Shown: piece after piece, positions 47,701 through 56,859 of the stretch
How the letters are laid out: every line of letters starts with the position of its first letter
Numbering within the stretch: the first letter of the stretch is position 1
From: Temnopleurus reevesii
Taxonomy: Eukaryota > Echinodermata > Echinoidea > Temnopleuroida > Temnopleuridae
Reading direction: 5' to 3'
Assembly (NCBI GenBank): GCA_036244855.1
Contig: BQKZ01000010.1
Location: 32,304-96,303 of the forward strand
DNA length: 64,000 bases
The notes under the pieces: generated by a model
The model's input: only the letters and a program-made list of their open reading frames with translations
What the model was told of the DNA's origin: nothing
Database searches by the model: none
Made by a program: the position numbers and the translations under genes

Positions 47701-47947
47701 CATTTGAATACTTCAGATTTGGAGGAGGTATCAGATATTTTGCATTGGTATGATACACATGGATCCTGGAGAGCAAACTTATCAATCGTTAAAATAAATC
47801 AATGTTTTAAATATCATGAAGAGCAGGGCGAAGCGATACATTTACCTTATTCGAATAGTATAACTGCTGAATGCTGTTATAAGATGTTGATTTGCAAGTT
47901 GCATCGTATTTCGGACCCTCTTTCTCAAGGAGCTGTGCTGCTGCTTT
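21161..47947 (-). CDS. Large S9/prolyl-oligopeptidase-like alpha/beta hydrolase, 27 exons, 5' incomplete
   Basis: Exons in transcript order: 47947-47846, 47305-47241, 46760-46639, 46007-45909 plus 40774-40716 (one exon split by contig joins), 40173-40084, 39621-39561, 39225-39159, 38724-38658, 38248-38221, 37777-37651, 36882-36724, 36198-36081, 35646-35590, 35012-34891, 34348-34279, 33709-33522, 32511-32460, 31738-31691, 31128-31067, 30650-30564, 29704-29407, 26970-26860, 26312-26228, 25566-25462, 24522-24301, 22529-22360, 21295-21161. All have AG/GT borders and matching phases; the 2976 bases equal 991 codons plus stop. From the first visible residue: a helical repeat-like N-part (1-96), a beta-rich PA14-like part (97-253), and a hydrolase with HGTG 413-416, nucleophile S494 in GHSMGG, D579 in GANDRTVHP and H611 in GKEHWWW. 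A C-terminal extension of about 370 residues follows. I do not know its substrate. Confidence 0.9.
22887..24000. repeat. Direct duplication across a sized gap in a hydrolase intron
   Basis: 22887-23150 and 23714-23965 align at roughly 85%, containing TTGCATTCCTCCTTGTTTAC and TTTCCTGTGTAATATACAAT. Between them are long C and G tracts and N 23692-23713. Either an intronic duplication or a haplotype join. Confidence 0.65.
23692..23713. other. Assembly gap of 22 N
   Basis: It follows a run of C and precedes a sequence related to 22887 onward. The homopolymers at 23517-23570 and 23674-23691 are probable causes. Confidence 0.97.
23981..24040. mobile_element. Short copy of the GGCCCCGTAAC MITE
   Basis: GGCCCCGTAACAAAGGTTTG at the left and CTTTATGTTACACGGCCC at the right, with ATTAATCGCAA inside. 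A deletion derivative of the family at 58837-58985. Confidence 0.7.
24633..24802. mobile_element. 170-base MITE in a hydrolase intron
   Basis: GGAGGTGTTTCACCAAGAT and the mirrored TTGGTGAAACACCTCC at the right end. Inner palindromic segments: GTTCGACTGGTATC / GATACCAGTCGAAC. Confidence 0.85.
27226..28632. mobile_element. 1.4-kb inverted-repeat element with a repeated CAGGCAAAACTGTGTATCTTG motif
   Basis: Ends CGGCCATCGTCAGGCAAAAC and the mirrored GTTTTGCCTGACGATGGCCG. Inside, the AAACT(G/A)TGTATCTTGA motif recurs about eight to ten times in both orientations, some as close hairpins (27533-27616). The right half also has a GC-rich core (27670-27745). No transposase-like ORF is seen, so non-autonomous. 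Confidence 0.8.
28715..29360 (-). pseudogene. Five tandem copies of the VVNPALGEGLRG exon 3' end
   Basis: Near 28715, 28850, 28975, 29118 and 29262 a unit of about 100 bases repeats the last third of exon 29704-29407, including the CTTAC/CTTAA donor region and the CCAGGGCGGGGTTCACCA core. The spacing is about 125-145 bases. The 29118 copy is nearly intact; the others carry stops or indels. Confidence 0.8.
29685..29770. repeat. 43-base direct tandem duplication at an exon acceptor
   Basis: AGCACCACCATCATTTGTTT..CATGTCAAAAAT occurs twice in a row, copying the first bases of exon 29704-29407 together with its acceptor. On the minus strand the outer copy offers a second in-phase acceptor 43 bases upstream. 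Confidence 0.8.
30200..30525 (-). pseudogene. Degenerate copies of the H-WWW exon
   Basis: About 30455-30520 and 30205-30265 contain recognisable pieces of the exon 30650-30564, such as CCACCAC..TGCCTGC.GCTCACTGTATGT, without an open frame. Both lie downstream of the functional exon. Confidence 0.5.
30245..31440. repeat. Pair of about 220-base intronic direct repeats
   Basis: 30245-30470 and 31215-31440 share GAAGGGACAAAG, GGAACAAAGTAAACAA, GGGAAATTTCTTTT, GTCCGT and CTTGAAAGGAGGTT in the same order at about 75-80%. They flank the exons 30650-30564 and 31128-31067. Confidence 0.65.
30564..35012 (-). CDS. Hydrolase gene: catalytic alpha/beta-hydrolase domain
   Basis: Exons 35012-34891 (LLTLHGTGVEAQNQADGYK, oxyanion-hole motif), 34348-34279 (RHGAHNWEGPG), 33709-33522 (DLVIFAGHSMGGHGAWHLA, nucleophile; then LAGWIKKEDYG), 32511-32460, 31738-31691, 31128-31067 (GANDRTVHPYF, acid) and 30650-30564 (GKEHWWWDTW, base). 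Ser-Asp spacing is 85 and Asp-His 32, typical of S9 enzymes. HG-G, HNWEG and GHS-GG-GAW are shared with a family of uncharacterised invertebrate and fungal S9-like proteins. Esterase or peptidase activity cannot be decided here. Confidence 0.9.
33126..33245 (-). pseudogene. Partial copy of the nucleophile exon 3' part
   Basis: It matches the stretch from GAWHLATHYPDRALAVVSLA to the donor of 33709-33522 but lacks GHSMGG and reads GAAGAGTAA, a premature stop. The donor GTAAGA and following intron are kept. Confidence 0.8.
34729..34852 (-). pseudogene. Inactive copy of the HGTG oxyanion-hole exon
   Basis: It aligns over its full length with 35012-34891, keeping an AG before it and a GTAGGT donor. 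The motif reads HWTG instead of HGTG and a TAA replaces the Pro codon of LAPS. Inclusion would destroy the catalytic domain. Confidence 0.85.
35590..37777 (-). CDS. Hydrolase gene: linker exons before the catalytic domain
   Basis: Exons 37777-37651, 36882-36724, 36198-36081 and 35646-35590. They encode PFVIQPAVMVPDVVEGTLMG, AREKSLMNVAPGQTIPIPVH, FKLKVSATGVKEAQILPVKI and AAAIEPLEDCVLGQCP. These look like immunoglobulin-type beta strands leading into the hydrolase. In the last exon the correct donor is the GTAAGT after GQCP, not the earlier GTCAGT, because only the former keeps phase with VLLTLHGTG. Confidence 0.8.
37080..37575 (-). pseudogene. Three decaying copies of the PAVMVPDVVEG exon
   Basis: Copies lie at 37449-37572 (open frame, donor kept, acceptor AG changed to TG), about 37262-37372 (deletion and frameshift) and about 37085-37205 (barely recognisable). 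All are downstream of the functional exon 37777-37651, at intervals of about 185-200 bases, and decay increases with distance. Confidence 0.8.
38221..40842 (-). CDS. Hydrolase gene: beta-rich PA14-like segment
   Basis: The 3' part of the split exon plus exons 40173-40084, 39621-39561, 39225-39159, 38724-38658 and 38248-38221. Text such as WQGWVVGEFAVNSKGDVSIQ, HTFFVDGIFVAADVYR and FTLTLDAGIHTIYIRLRAKG has the alternating pattern of PA14-type carbohydrate-binding domains (VDG..D.Y..., then G.H.I.I). Assignment to PA14 is by pattern only. Confidence 0.75.
40843..40843. other. Single-N contig join within a hydrolase exon
   Basis: The exon is cut after GGGTCGCCA. The same 68 bases occur again at 45909-45976 and there continue to the exon's acceptor at 46007. 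The contig placed between (40844-45907) carries the DIRS element. Confidence 0.92.
41251..41422. repeat. DIRS inverted terminal repeat, left
   Basis: CTTACCTTTGCTTTGTTCCC through CTCCATTTTAATTCATTCTTC, about 90% complementary to 49751-49924. A partial extra copy of its outer tip (GGGTCATGCGATTAT / ATAATCGCATGACCC) at 41486-41560 fits the internal complementary region known from DIRS elements. Confidence 0.85.
44128..45603. repeat. 265-base direct repeat within the DIRS element
   Basis: 44128-44395 and 45339-45603 share GAGTCGTAG..GACTAGATGCGGTAGGCGTAG, ACCCGGGTTGGTC, CGCCAGAACCC and TACGGGCC. About 75% alike. Confidence 0.75.
46639..47947 (-). CDS. Hydrolase gene: first visible exons, TPR-like helical segment
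   Basis: Three exons encode KAAAQLLEKEGPKYDATCKS.., VEQAIGCLLKSLSTSNLNGW and SYLGEIYSGKGEKAKATTCF followed by a second helix. The A..YLGEIY..KGEKAKA..CF pattern resembles tetratricopeptide helices (inference). The first exon starts after CCACAG in phase 0, so upstream exons exist. None is recognisable between 48117 and 64000. Confidence 0.8.
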
Positions 47948-48116
47948 CTGTGGATTCAAAATGCAAACAATGAAATAAGAAGCACATTGTTATTAATTTG
48001 ACAAAGTGTGTTTTTACCTCTTCTATAGAGTATAAATCTGAAGTTAAAATAATTCACAAAAGAAGTTTTCCATGAACAGGATAGAGAACTAACTGTTAGA
48101 TCTTGAAATATTTTTN

Positions 48117-49924
48117 GGTTTTGCCGGCATTGGTCCTGCACCCCACACGCGTGGGGGGGTCCTTGCCGACTAACCGTCTGGGAGACGGACGTCCCGTCTC
48201 CCAACCCTGTACCGGGCCCGCTGGCACCGGCACTGCGCCTCCACTGTCCGACGGAAGGGCGGGGCCCTCCCGTCGGGAAGCAGAAGATATCGGCCTTCTC
48301 TTGGGTAGCGGTGCTCCCGGCCTGCGGGCCACCACTAAGCACTGTTGGGGTCGTGCCACTCGGATTCCATCCCGAGTTCGGTTTTGCCGGCAATGGTCCC
48401 GCACCCCACGCGCATGGGGGGGGGTCCTTGCCGACTAACCGTCTGGGAGACGGACGTCCCGTCTCCCAACCCTGTACCCGGCCCGCTGGCACCGGCACTG
48501 CGACTCCACTCGCTTACCTCGGATCCCGGAGGATTAACGTTACCGTCCGAGGACAGATCCGTGTCGTTCTGATGACGCCCAACCGGACCGAAGGGACGAA
48601 ATCGCAGATGAACCTTAGTCCAGGTTCTAGGCTAACAGGGGATCTGTAAGATCCTGCGCCACTCTAAGGGCGCAAGATCAACTCCCAGGTTCCGTGTCTA
48701 CGGAATCTGGAAGAGAATTACTTTCTAAGTACTTCCGTAGAAGAACTGAGAAAGGTAATAATATTTAGTGAAGTCCGCTGGTTTGGCGGAAGGTCAACTA
48801 ACAAGTCCGATTCTCTGGCGGACTAACCACGATAATTAATTTTTACACTAAGTCCGGCTTATTAATGACAGACGTTACAAATTTTTCTAAGTTTGACAAT
48901 TTGGCAGGCCAAGAACAACTAATTATCACAACCCAAGTCCGGCTATTTTGGCGGCCGAGTAATGTTATAAGTCCGAACCTAGGAGGACTAGTAGAAGTTT
49001 ATCTGTTCTTGAAACAAAACGACTAAGTCCGTAACGTAAGGCGGACAAACAAAAAAATGTCTACGTCCGGCGCCTGTAGACTGAGAACAAAATGGTTTTT
49101 TTTTTTCACAAGTCCGACGGTTCTGTGGGACTGAGAGAATTTTTTTTTTTTTTTAATTTTCTCTAAGTCCGTCGGCGGAATTAAATTCAGGCGACAGAGT
49201 ACCAAACTGAGGACTAGAGAAGTCGCAGTAGTCATACACAAGAGGAAGAAAGCAAAAACAAAATGGCGCTGACCCTTATCCCGGAAGTCTAACGCAACCG
49301 GAAACGGAAAAACTGCCACGTGGCGTTACTTGCGCCCGTGGTAGAATTAAACAACCACAGAATCAAATCAAAGTACAGATTTTAGTTTACAAGAGTCATG
49401 TATTTAATTAATATAAGGAACACCCTTCCTAGAACAACACCCCACACCTCGGAGCAGCGTCAGAGAGACGAGAGTTTGATTGTAAGTCGGCTCTCACACG
49501 CAACTCCACACCCTGTAGGTTATACAATGGGAGGCAACTGGTTGATTCTACTGACGTTTAAGTATAAAAACAAGGCCTAATTTCTACAAAAAGAAGGGTG
49601 GCACTTAATATAAAATCTCTCAAATGAACACTAAGCGTAATGAGGAATTTATAAGCGCAGTTCTGTTCAATTATTGACGCCAAAAACGCATAAGGAAAGG
49701 TCTCACTCGAGAGCGAATCTTGACACGTCTGGTCCTTAGCAAGGCGATGGTGAAGAATGAATTAAAATGGAGATCTATATCTTTATAGCGCCACCTCGCG
49801 GTGGCAGGCGGAGGCGGAAATGGGGGGGGGGCACGATGTAAGGATAGTTTTGTCTTTTGTTAGTTTCAGTCTTAGCATTGTCCTGGGGAACAAAGCAAAG
49901 GTAAGAGAAGGTCATGCGATTATC
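48117..49924 (-). mobile_element. DIRS-like retrotransposon, 5' portion with terminal repeat
   Basis: The first 30 bases (GGTTTTGCCGGCATTGGTCC...) repeat the last 30 bases before 45908, so the two pieces are one element with an overlapping join. It contains two tandem units of about 265 bases (48117-48520), a run of small hairpins (48770-49185), and the right inverted terminal repeat 49751-49924 (TTGTCCTGGGGAACAAAGCA). No long ORF; this is leader/non-coding. Confidence 0.85.
49751..49924. repeat. DIRS inverted terminal repeat, right
   Basis: GAAGAATGAATTAAAATGGA through GGTCATGCGATTATC, the mirror of 41251-41422. The following sequence (49925 on) is unrelated to the sequence left of 41221. 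Confidence 0.85.
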
Positions 49925-49962
49925 GAAGTAAATATCAAATTTGCAAACTCCCAAAGGTTTAT

Positions 49963-50200
49963 TAAAGCCCGAGTACAGTTTTGGTAAGAGCGAATATTTT
50001 CATCACCATAATTTATCTTCAAATCTATATGAAATGAACTATAGTATCATAAACATATTACACAAAAGATTGTGCGAAAAATGAACGAGTTTTGGAAACG
50101 CTATAACCTAAAATGTGCCATTTTTTTCAACATTTTCTTTCTTGATAAAGGACAACTTCCCATGCTCAGAATTGGATGAAAATTTAAGATATTAATTGTT
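49963..50200. mobile_element. Left part of the AAAGCCC..TACAGTTTTGG element
   Basis: TAAAGCCCGAGTACAGTTTT and the following ATCTTCAAATCTATATGAAA, TATAGTATCATAAACATA match 16138 onward at about 85-90%. The right terminus is not seen; the satellite array at 50200 follows directly. Confidence 0.7.
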
Positions 50201-51600
50201 GCGTATATCTCTATTAGTTAGGCGGTTTAGCTCCAATATTATGAGGAATTGTGCACTTTTTGATACAAGCACCAAATTTGGCACACAGGTAAATTTGCAT
50301 GCTACGAAAATTTTCAGATATTGGGCCACTCAAAATTCCGTCTCCAAGTCGGCCATTTTGGATTTCAAAATGGCCGCCATTCGAAATTTACATTTGTGAA
50401 TATCTCTGGCTCCAATAATGCTATCGACTTGATTTTGGTGTCTAAATTTATGTTTTTATGGGCAAGGAATCCGATGGTAGCAATCTCCATAGCGTATTTT
50501 CTACCAATTAGTCGCCATATTGGATTTCAAAATGGCCGCCATGTGAAATCAACATTTGCGAATATCTGAGGGTGTGATAATGTTAATGACTCAATTCTTG
50601 GATCTAAATATATGTTTTGGGGGCCGATGAATCAAATGATGAAAATGTGCATTATATTTTCAACCAATGGACTGCCATATCGTATTTCAAAATGGCCGTC
50701 ATATGAAATCATACAATCTTAACCTAGGGCTGAGTTGACAATAAAACAGAGTAGTGAGGTGGCTTGCACTTTGTGATACAATGACCAAATTTGGCACATA
50801 AGTACTTTATAGCATGTTTTAAACACTTTCAGATATTGGGCCATTTGGAATTTCATCTTAATGTCCGCCATTTTGGATTTTAAAATGGCCGCCAAATAAA
50901 ATCTAGATTTGTACTTATCTGTACAAGAAATGCTGCTATTTAATTGATTCTAGTGTCAAAATACATGTTTTCAAAGGCAAGGAATCCAATGGTAACAATC
51001 TGCATTACATCTCATTATCCGATGGGCGGCCATATTAGATTTTAAAATGGCCCCCATTTGAAATCTACATTTGTACTAATCTGTGAGTGAAATGCTGCAA
51101 GAAAATATTGACTCAATAATGTGGTGTAAATATATGTTTGTGGAGGCAAGGAATCCAATGGTAAAAATTTGCAATACATACAGTGTAATTTCAACCATTG
51201 GTCAGTCACATTGGATTTCAAAATGGCCTCTATTTGATTTAAATTTGCAATCATCTGCGGGTTTGACGCTTCTATTGACTGGTTTCTATATATATATATG
51301 TTTCGTGAGGCAAGCAATCCAATTGTATTGATCTGCATTGCATTTCTTTATCTAATTAGATTTCAAACGACGGCCATTTTGAAATTCAAAATAACTGTCA
51401 TTTGAAATCGTAATTTGCACTTCTGTCAGTGTTTGTCTAATGGCGCTACTGATTTGATTTCCATGTTCATATGTAAATGTTCTTTAGAGGGCAAGTAATC
51501 AATAGATCAATGTGTATTCTTTTACCAATATAGAACTCTTGAATTTATGGTATACATGTATTTTATCAATAGACTGCCATATCCAATTTTAGAATGATGA
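50200..51600. repeat. Tandem array of about 170-base units (CAAAATGGCCGCCAT)
   Basis: Seven diverged units with the GATTTCAAAATGGCCGCCAT landmark at 50361, 50523, 50692, 50876, 51038, 51214 and 51382. Each unit also has AATATCTG, ATGTTTTT.GGGCAAGGAATC and GATGGTAAC. Satellite-like; ORFs crossing it are coincidental. Confidence 0.85.
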
Positions 51601-53400
51601 TGATGACAATGATTATGGTGATGATGATGAAGATGATGATGATGATTGCCTCTTAACAGCGCCTGTGGCAATTACTCAAAATAATGTCTCACAAATTCCA
51701 ATGTCCTAATCAATACTGTGGGTAATCTTTCGGTCAAAAAACTCGCAACGGATTAGGGAACAAATAGATCTAGGTTAGGTAGGACTTGAAGGTTTCTTGG
51801 TCCTCTGCTCTCCTAATAAATTGGGGAAGGCTGTTCCCAAAGATTTGGTCAAGACGTGAGAAGTCTCTTTCACCCCAGTTTGCATCTCTGGGAGCTAGAT
51901 TCCACTCAGCAATGCTTGGACTGTTGATATGAGACTACATGACGGCTTGTGCCAAGATAGAAGGTCTGATATGGAAATGAGGAGCTTCCTCTGGTAGCTT
52001 GGTTCAGACATTGACCAAACCTATTTTCACTTTGACTTCTCTTGACCATCATGTATCGCAGAAACTGCCTCCGTTGGAGGGAGCAGAATTTCTTTAGTCC
52101 TTGCTAAGAGTTTCCTCGCGGCCATGGTCAATGTCCGTGCATTTACTGGTTTGAGCATACAGTATGATCTCTCATTGCTCTGACGCAGAGGATAACTACA
52201 GCAGAGACACAAACAAAATCTTAAATTCAAGCCTCATCTACACTGCCAATGTAGTCTAAGTTTACTTCTGACAAAGCTGGACACAGTGTCGCATCAAAGT
52301 AGAAGTCGAACCATTGACAGTGAACGAACCTTCTCTGGTCATAGTCTAGCTGCCATTTCATTTACAGCAAGGTATCGGAAACTACATTAAGCTTGTTCCG
52401 AATGCCAGTCGTATGTTGTCCTCTTGTTGCAATTCATGTACTTGTGAAACCAACCCCAGTAAGTTCCCGGTACTCTCATTATTTATCCCCTTGCTTTTCC
52501 AAGCGGCCATCACAATTAATGCTCACCATGAAGACTCAACAAAACGACCTCCACTTATTGTGTGATCATACATCACAGAACTTAGTCTGTACTGCCACCT
52601 ACATTTCATCCCTTGTGGATGCTGACTTCAACCTGAAAAGGGAATGGAATCTTGGCAAAAGACAACACTTTCTGTCCACTTTATGATGATCCCTGGTACA
52701 AAGATTCATCAGGTTTGCGTTTCAGAAAGCTTTGCGTAGATCTATGCATGACTCTATGATATTCTGGTGATCCTTGCTCGCACTATATCGCACCGGAAGA
52801 AGGGTAACAAGTCGGTTGTACAGTCGCTCGTAGACCTGCGCAAAGCTCTTATGAAACACAACCTATAGGTGTCAAGTTTTCCCGCAAAGCATGCACCTCT
52901 CTGACTACGATGTGGGGTGGGCCATTTAAGCTATCAGCTGATTATCAGTGTGGAATAACTGATCAAACTGCGCGCCACATTATTTCCCAGTGCCTACATG
53001 TAGGAGATCCAAGGGACCTGGCGAGCTCAAGTCAAACAAGGTCAGAGTCGCCTTCATTAAGACACTTGGTGATGTAACCAGGCTTCTATCTTTTTTTTGT
53101 AATATCAAAGAAGAGCAGTCCTCTGAAAGTTTAAATGAGGCAAGTGAGGTCATGTCTGAAAGACACGGCTTCCTGTACTCTGCCTCTCATTAATAGCAAG
53201 TTACCTGTCCTCCCATGCCAAACCATACCAAAAAGGGATGAAGAACCTAAACAGCTCAGTCTTCTTGCTGTCCACTCAAAGAGAGTCCTTGGTATGGCTG
53301 CAACCGTCATCACGACTGTCCGAGTACAATGACTCTGGACCATTTGGTTAGTGGTTTATGCATTTATTTGAACACTTCAGATTTAACCTTCAGGCAATTA
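51590..53400. mobile_element. Debris of non-LTR retrotransposons
   Basis: On the minus strand near 51900-51770 the reading DANWGERDFSRLDQIFGNSL..FIRRAEDQETFKSYL looks like the C-terminal end of a CR1/L2-type ORF2. On the plus strand near 52935-53025, CGITDQTARHIISQCLHVGD resembles the cysteine-containing RT tail of LINEs. Frames are broken in between. Assignment is by pattern only. Confidence 0.45.
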
Positions 53401-54209
53401 TGTCTGATGTTGATGTTCACCCGCCAGAAAATATTCTGAACCTCTGACACAATGTTGTTGCTCCGCGTATTTTCTTGATAAAAAAATAAATCCCTGCTGG
53501 TCTCCAAGCAACCATGCTTGATGATGAAAAAAAATCTGTACCACTGCTACTGAAACTACAAATACAATTGCCACTACCACCATTACCACCACTAGATCTA
53601 TTCATCAGGTCCTAAGACCATCATGCCAACAACTTACAGAGGACCTTCCTCCAGACATAGATGTGCTCTCAGTAGAAGACAAATAATACAATGATTCAAC
53701 CGTAAAGATTTCAGCAAAATCTGAAAACCCATTCAAAAGTTATGGATTTTCCAAATTTTGAATTCCCCCTCTCATTGGCTCCTTAAATTGGTAACCTACA
53801 GGTACAAATGGCTGCCAAAATTGAGAACTCTCCATTCAATTTGTACACCAAATTTAACATTTTGATCCTATCAGAGAAATGTAGACAAGGAATCAGCAGG
53901 ATTCATTACAAAATGCATGCAGAAACAGAATGTCCATACTCTATTCAAACAGAAAATATACATCCTAGAAAATCTCTGCGTTCAATTAGTGAGTTTTACA
54001 TGTTGACAGCCATTTTGTGCCTGTAGGTTGCCAATTTAAGGAGCCCATGAGCGGTAGTAAACAAAACTTTGAAAATTCATAACTGTTGAGTAGATTGTCT
54101 GATTTTGCTTAAATTTTTATTTTCATCATTGTATTTTTTCCATTCACTAAAAGCACATCGATGTCTCGGTGGAGTTCCCCTTTAAGGAATGGCTATTTTG
54201 AAATAAAAT
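53401..54209. other. Non-coding stretch before the gap
   Basis: No coding signature. An inverted pair GGTAACCTACAGGTACAAAT (53791) and TGTGCCTGTAGGTTGCC (54017) hints at another small TIR element of about 250 bases. Ends at a 930-base N run. Confidence 0.45.
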
Positions 54210-55139
54210 NNNNNNNNNNNNNNNNNNNNNNNNNNNNNNNNNNNNNNNNNNNNNNNNNNNNNNNNNNNNNNNNNNNNNNNNNNNNNNNNNNNNNNNNNNN
54301 NNNNNNNNNNNNNNNNNNNNNNNNNNNNNNNNNNNNNNNNNNNNNNNNNNNNNNNNNNNNNNNNNNNNNNNNNNNNNNNNNNNNNNNNNNNNNNNNNNNN
54401 NNNNNNNNNNNNNNNNNNNNNNNNNNNNNNNNNNNNNNNNNNNNNNNNNNNNNNNNNNNNNNNNNNNNNNNNNNNNNNNNNNNNNNNNNNNNNNNNNNNN
54501 NNNNNNNNNNNNNNNNNNNNNNNNNNNNNNNNNNNNNNNNNNNNNNNNNNNNNNNNNNNNNNNNNNNNNNNNNNNNNNNNNNNNNNNNNNNNNNNNNNNN
54601 NNNNNNNNNNNNNNNNNNNNNNNNNNNNNNNNNNNNNNNNNNNNNNNNNNNNNNNNNNNNNNNNNNNNNNNNNNNNNNNNNNNNNNNNNNNNNNNNNNNN
54701 NNNNNNNNNNNNNNNNNNNNNNNNNNNNNNNNNNNNNNNNNNNNNNNNNNNNNNNNNNNNNNNNNNNNNNNNNNNNNNNNNNNNNNNNNNNNNNNNNNNN
54801 NNNNNNNNNNNNNNNNNNNNNNNNNNNNNNNNNNNNNNNNNNNNNNNNNNNNNNNNNNNNNNNNNNNNNNNNNNNNNNNNNNNNNNNNNNNNNNNNNNNN
54901 NNNNNNNNNNNNNNNNNNNNNNNNNNNNNNNNNNNNNNNNNNNNNNNNNNNNNNNNNNNNNNNNNNNNNNNNNNNNNNNNNNNNNNNNNNNNNNNNNNNN
55001 NNNNNNNNNNNNNNNNNNNNNNNNNNNNNNNNNNNNNNNNNNNNNNNNNNNNNNNNNNNNNNNNNNNNNNNNNNNNNNNNNNNNNNNNNNNNNNNNNNNN
55101 NNNNNNNNNNNNNNNNNNNNNNNNNNNNNNNNNNNNNNN
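54210..55139. other. Assembly gap of 930 N
   Basis: Unresolved bases. The sequences at its two sides show no shared repeat that I can see. Confidence 0.99.
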
Positions 55140-56859
55140 AGAGAGGCTTACAATGACAATGACAATGGTTTAATTGGACCCAATATGACAAAACATTACT
55201 TATTGGAATCATTTGTCAAATAAATATTACTACGCCAATCATCGGATAAGTTACATGTGCGTATAATACAATCTTTGCACACTGCTAGAGTTGCCCATTT
55301 TCCTGAAAAAAAAATATTCGGGGAAAGTTGCGGAACAGCGGCCTGTTATCACCCGGGAGTCCTGCTATAGTGTTCTTTCATCATTGGTAAAGTGACCCTA
55401 TTTATAGTATACCTCTCGAGGTTGTTGAAGTGATACGAAACAACGGAACACAATATGATAAAAGCGATTCAACTCACTGAGCTCAGGGGTCAACGTTTAT
55501 TAATATTATATGAGAATAAGATTGAACATAAACAACATACATATATGTATGACATGAATTGTCAGAATCATTCCCAAATTGTAAAACTATCTATTTTAAC
55601 TTTAATTGGCTTAAACAATGTTGACAGCATCATATTCATGATACCCTCCCATGCCATAACTATCATACATAGACCCATTCTTAATTTCTTCAGGACACAC
55701 GTATAAATCAAGATCATGCACGGGCCATATCAAGAAAGATGTTATAAGATATCTCAGGATTAGATTCTGTACTCAAGAATGATAACTTTTTTGGAATTAT
55801 GTTGCTCATTCTCAAAACCAAATGGTCAATACACGATGTCCCATAAAATTATACCAAACACATGCCCTGTATGAGAGTGACGTCTTAAACTAAGGTTGGC
55901 TATTTTATTTTGCATTATATGGGGTATAGATTTTGATACTTTTTGTTCGCAGAAGTATTCAACAAGTCATGGAATATGTTCAATTTAAAAAAAGGGAAAC
56001 CCATTTTGCGAGAAGCCGTTGACTAATCTGCAAGTCGAGACATTGCAATGTCGTCTTTGGTCTTTGGTACCTAGGGCATAACTGAATTAAGAATGGTTTT
56101 ACCATACAAAACTAATAAACCGTGTATGACACTTTAATTTCAACCATAGATATTTGTGATTTTTTTCACATTTAAGGAAAAATAAGAAAAATCAATTAAA
56201 AAAGAACGTAATTTTGCTATGTTGCAATACTTGTGGCATGGGAGGGTACTTTTATTAGTCGACTGACATCGAGCACACCCCCCCCCCCTCCATCCCCTTT
56301 TGTTAAAAATGATAATTTGTTTTGTGATGTGTTCCTGCATGATTTAGGAAAATTCCGGGACGAGTCAAAGAACTGGAAACATTTCATTAGAAGAGACATG
56401 ATTGATTTATTAAAATAATGGTACAATGTTATCCCATTGACGGTGCAAACTAAATCCAGCACTGGGAACACATTTTAGGGTGAAATGTTATTACCTTTTT
56501 CATAAACGAACAATATTGCACCTTTTCTTCATAAGTTTTGCAATATATTTCAAGGATATCTTTATTCCAAGCTCAGGATGCTCTACCGACTGAGCCGCAC
56601 ATCTCTTCTTCATGACCGATGGATGTGACATCAGAACTTATCCACTGTGAATCATTTATTTACGAATTTTTATCATTGATAAAAACTTGTTATATTCGAG
56701 CGAAAAGAAACCCACACAATTGTGTTTACTATTTTTTAGATACATTTTATACACAATGCACGGGGAGTCGTTTAACACGATAGCACATATTCCGTCAAAA
56801 TTTCTGACAAAAAGATCACATAATCTGTGAAAGTTCACACTTTTTAAGGGATTGCCTAA
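55140..56859. other. Intergenic region downstream of ST8Sia
   Basis: AT-rich, no coding signal. CCCTCCCATGCC near 55645 and its complement GGCATGGGAGGGT near 56236 frame an inverted arrangement of about 600 bases that may be another element. Nothing else seen. Confidence 0.5.

Noticed and set aside
52393..53193. Possible host gene on the plus strand
   Set aside because: Short frames lack consistent splice borders. The one recognisable phrase (CGITDQTARHIISQC) fits a LINE tail, so listed as debris.
54161..55212. Frames of over 330 codons on both strands
   Set aside because: They consist of N from the assembly gap.
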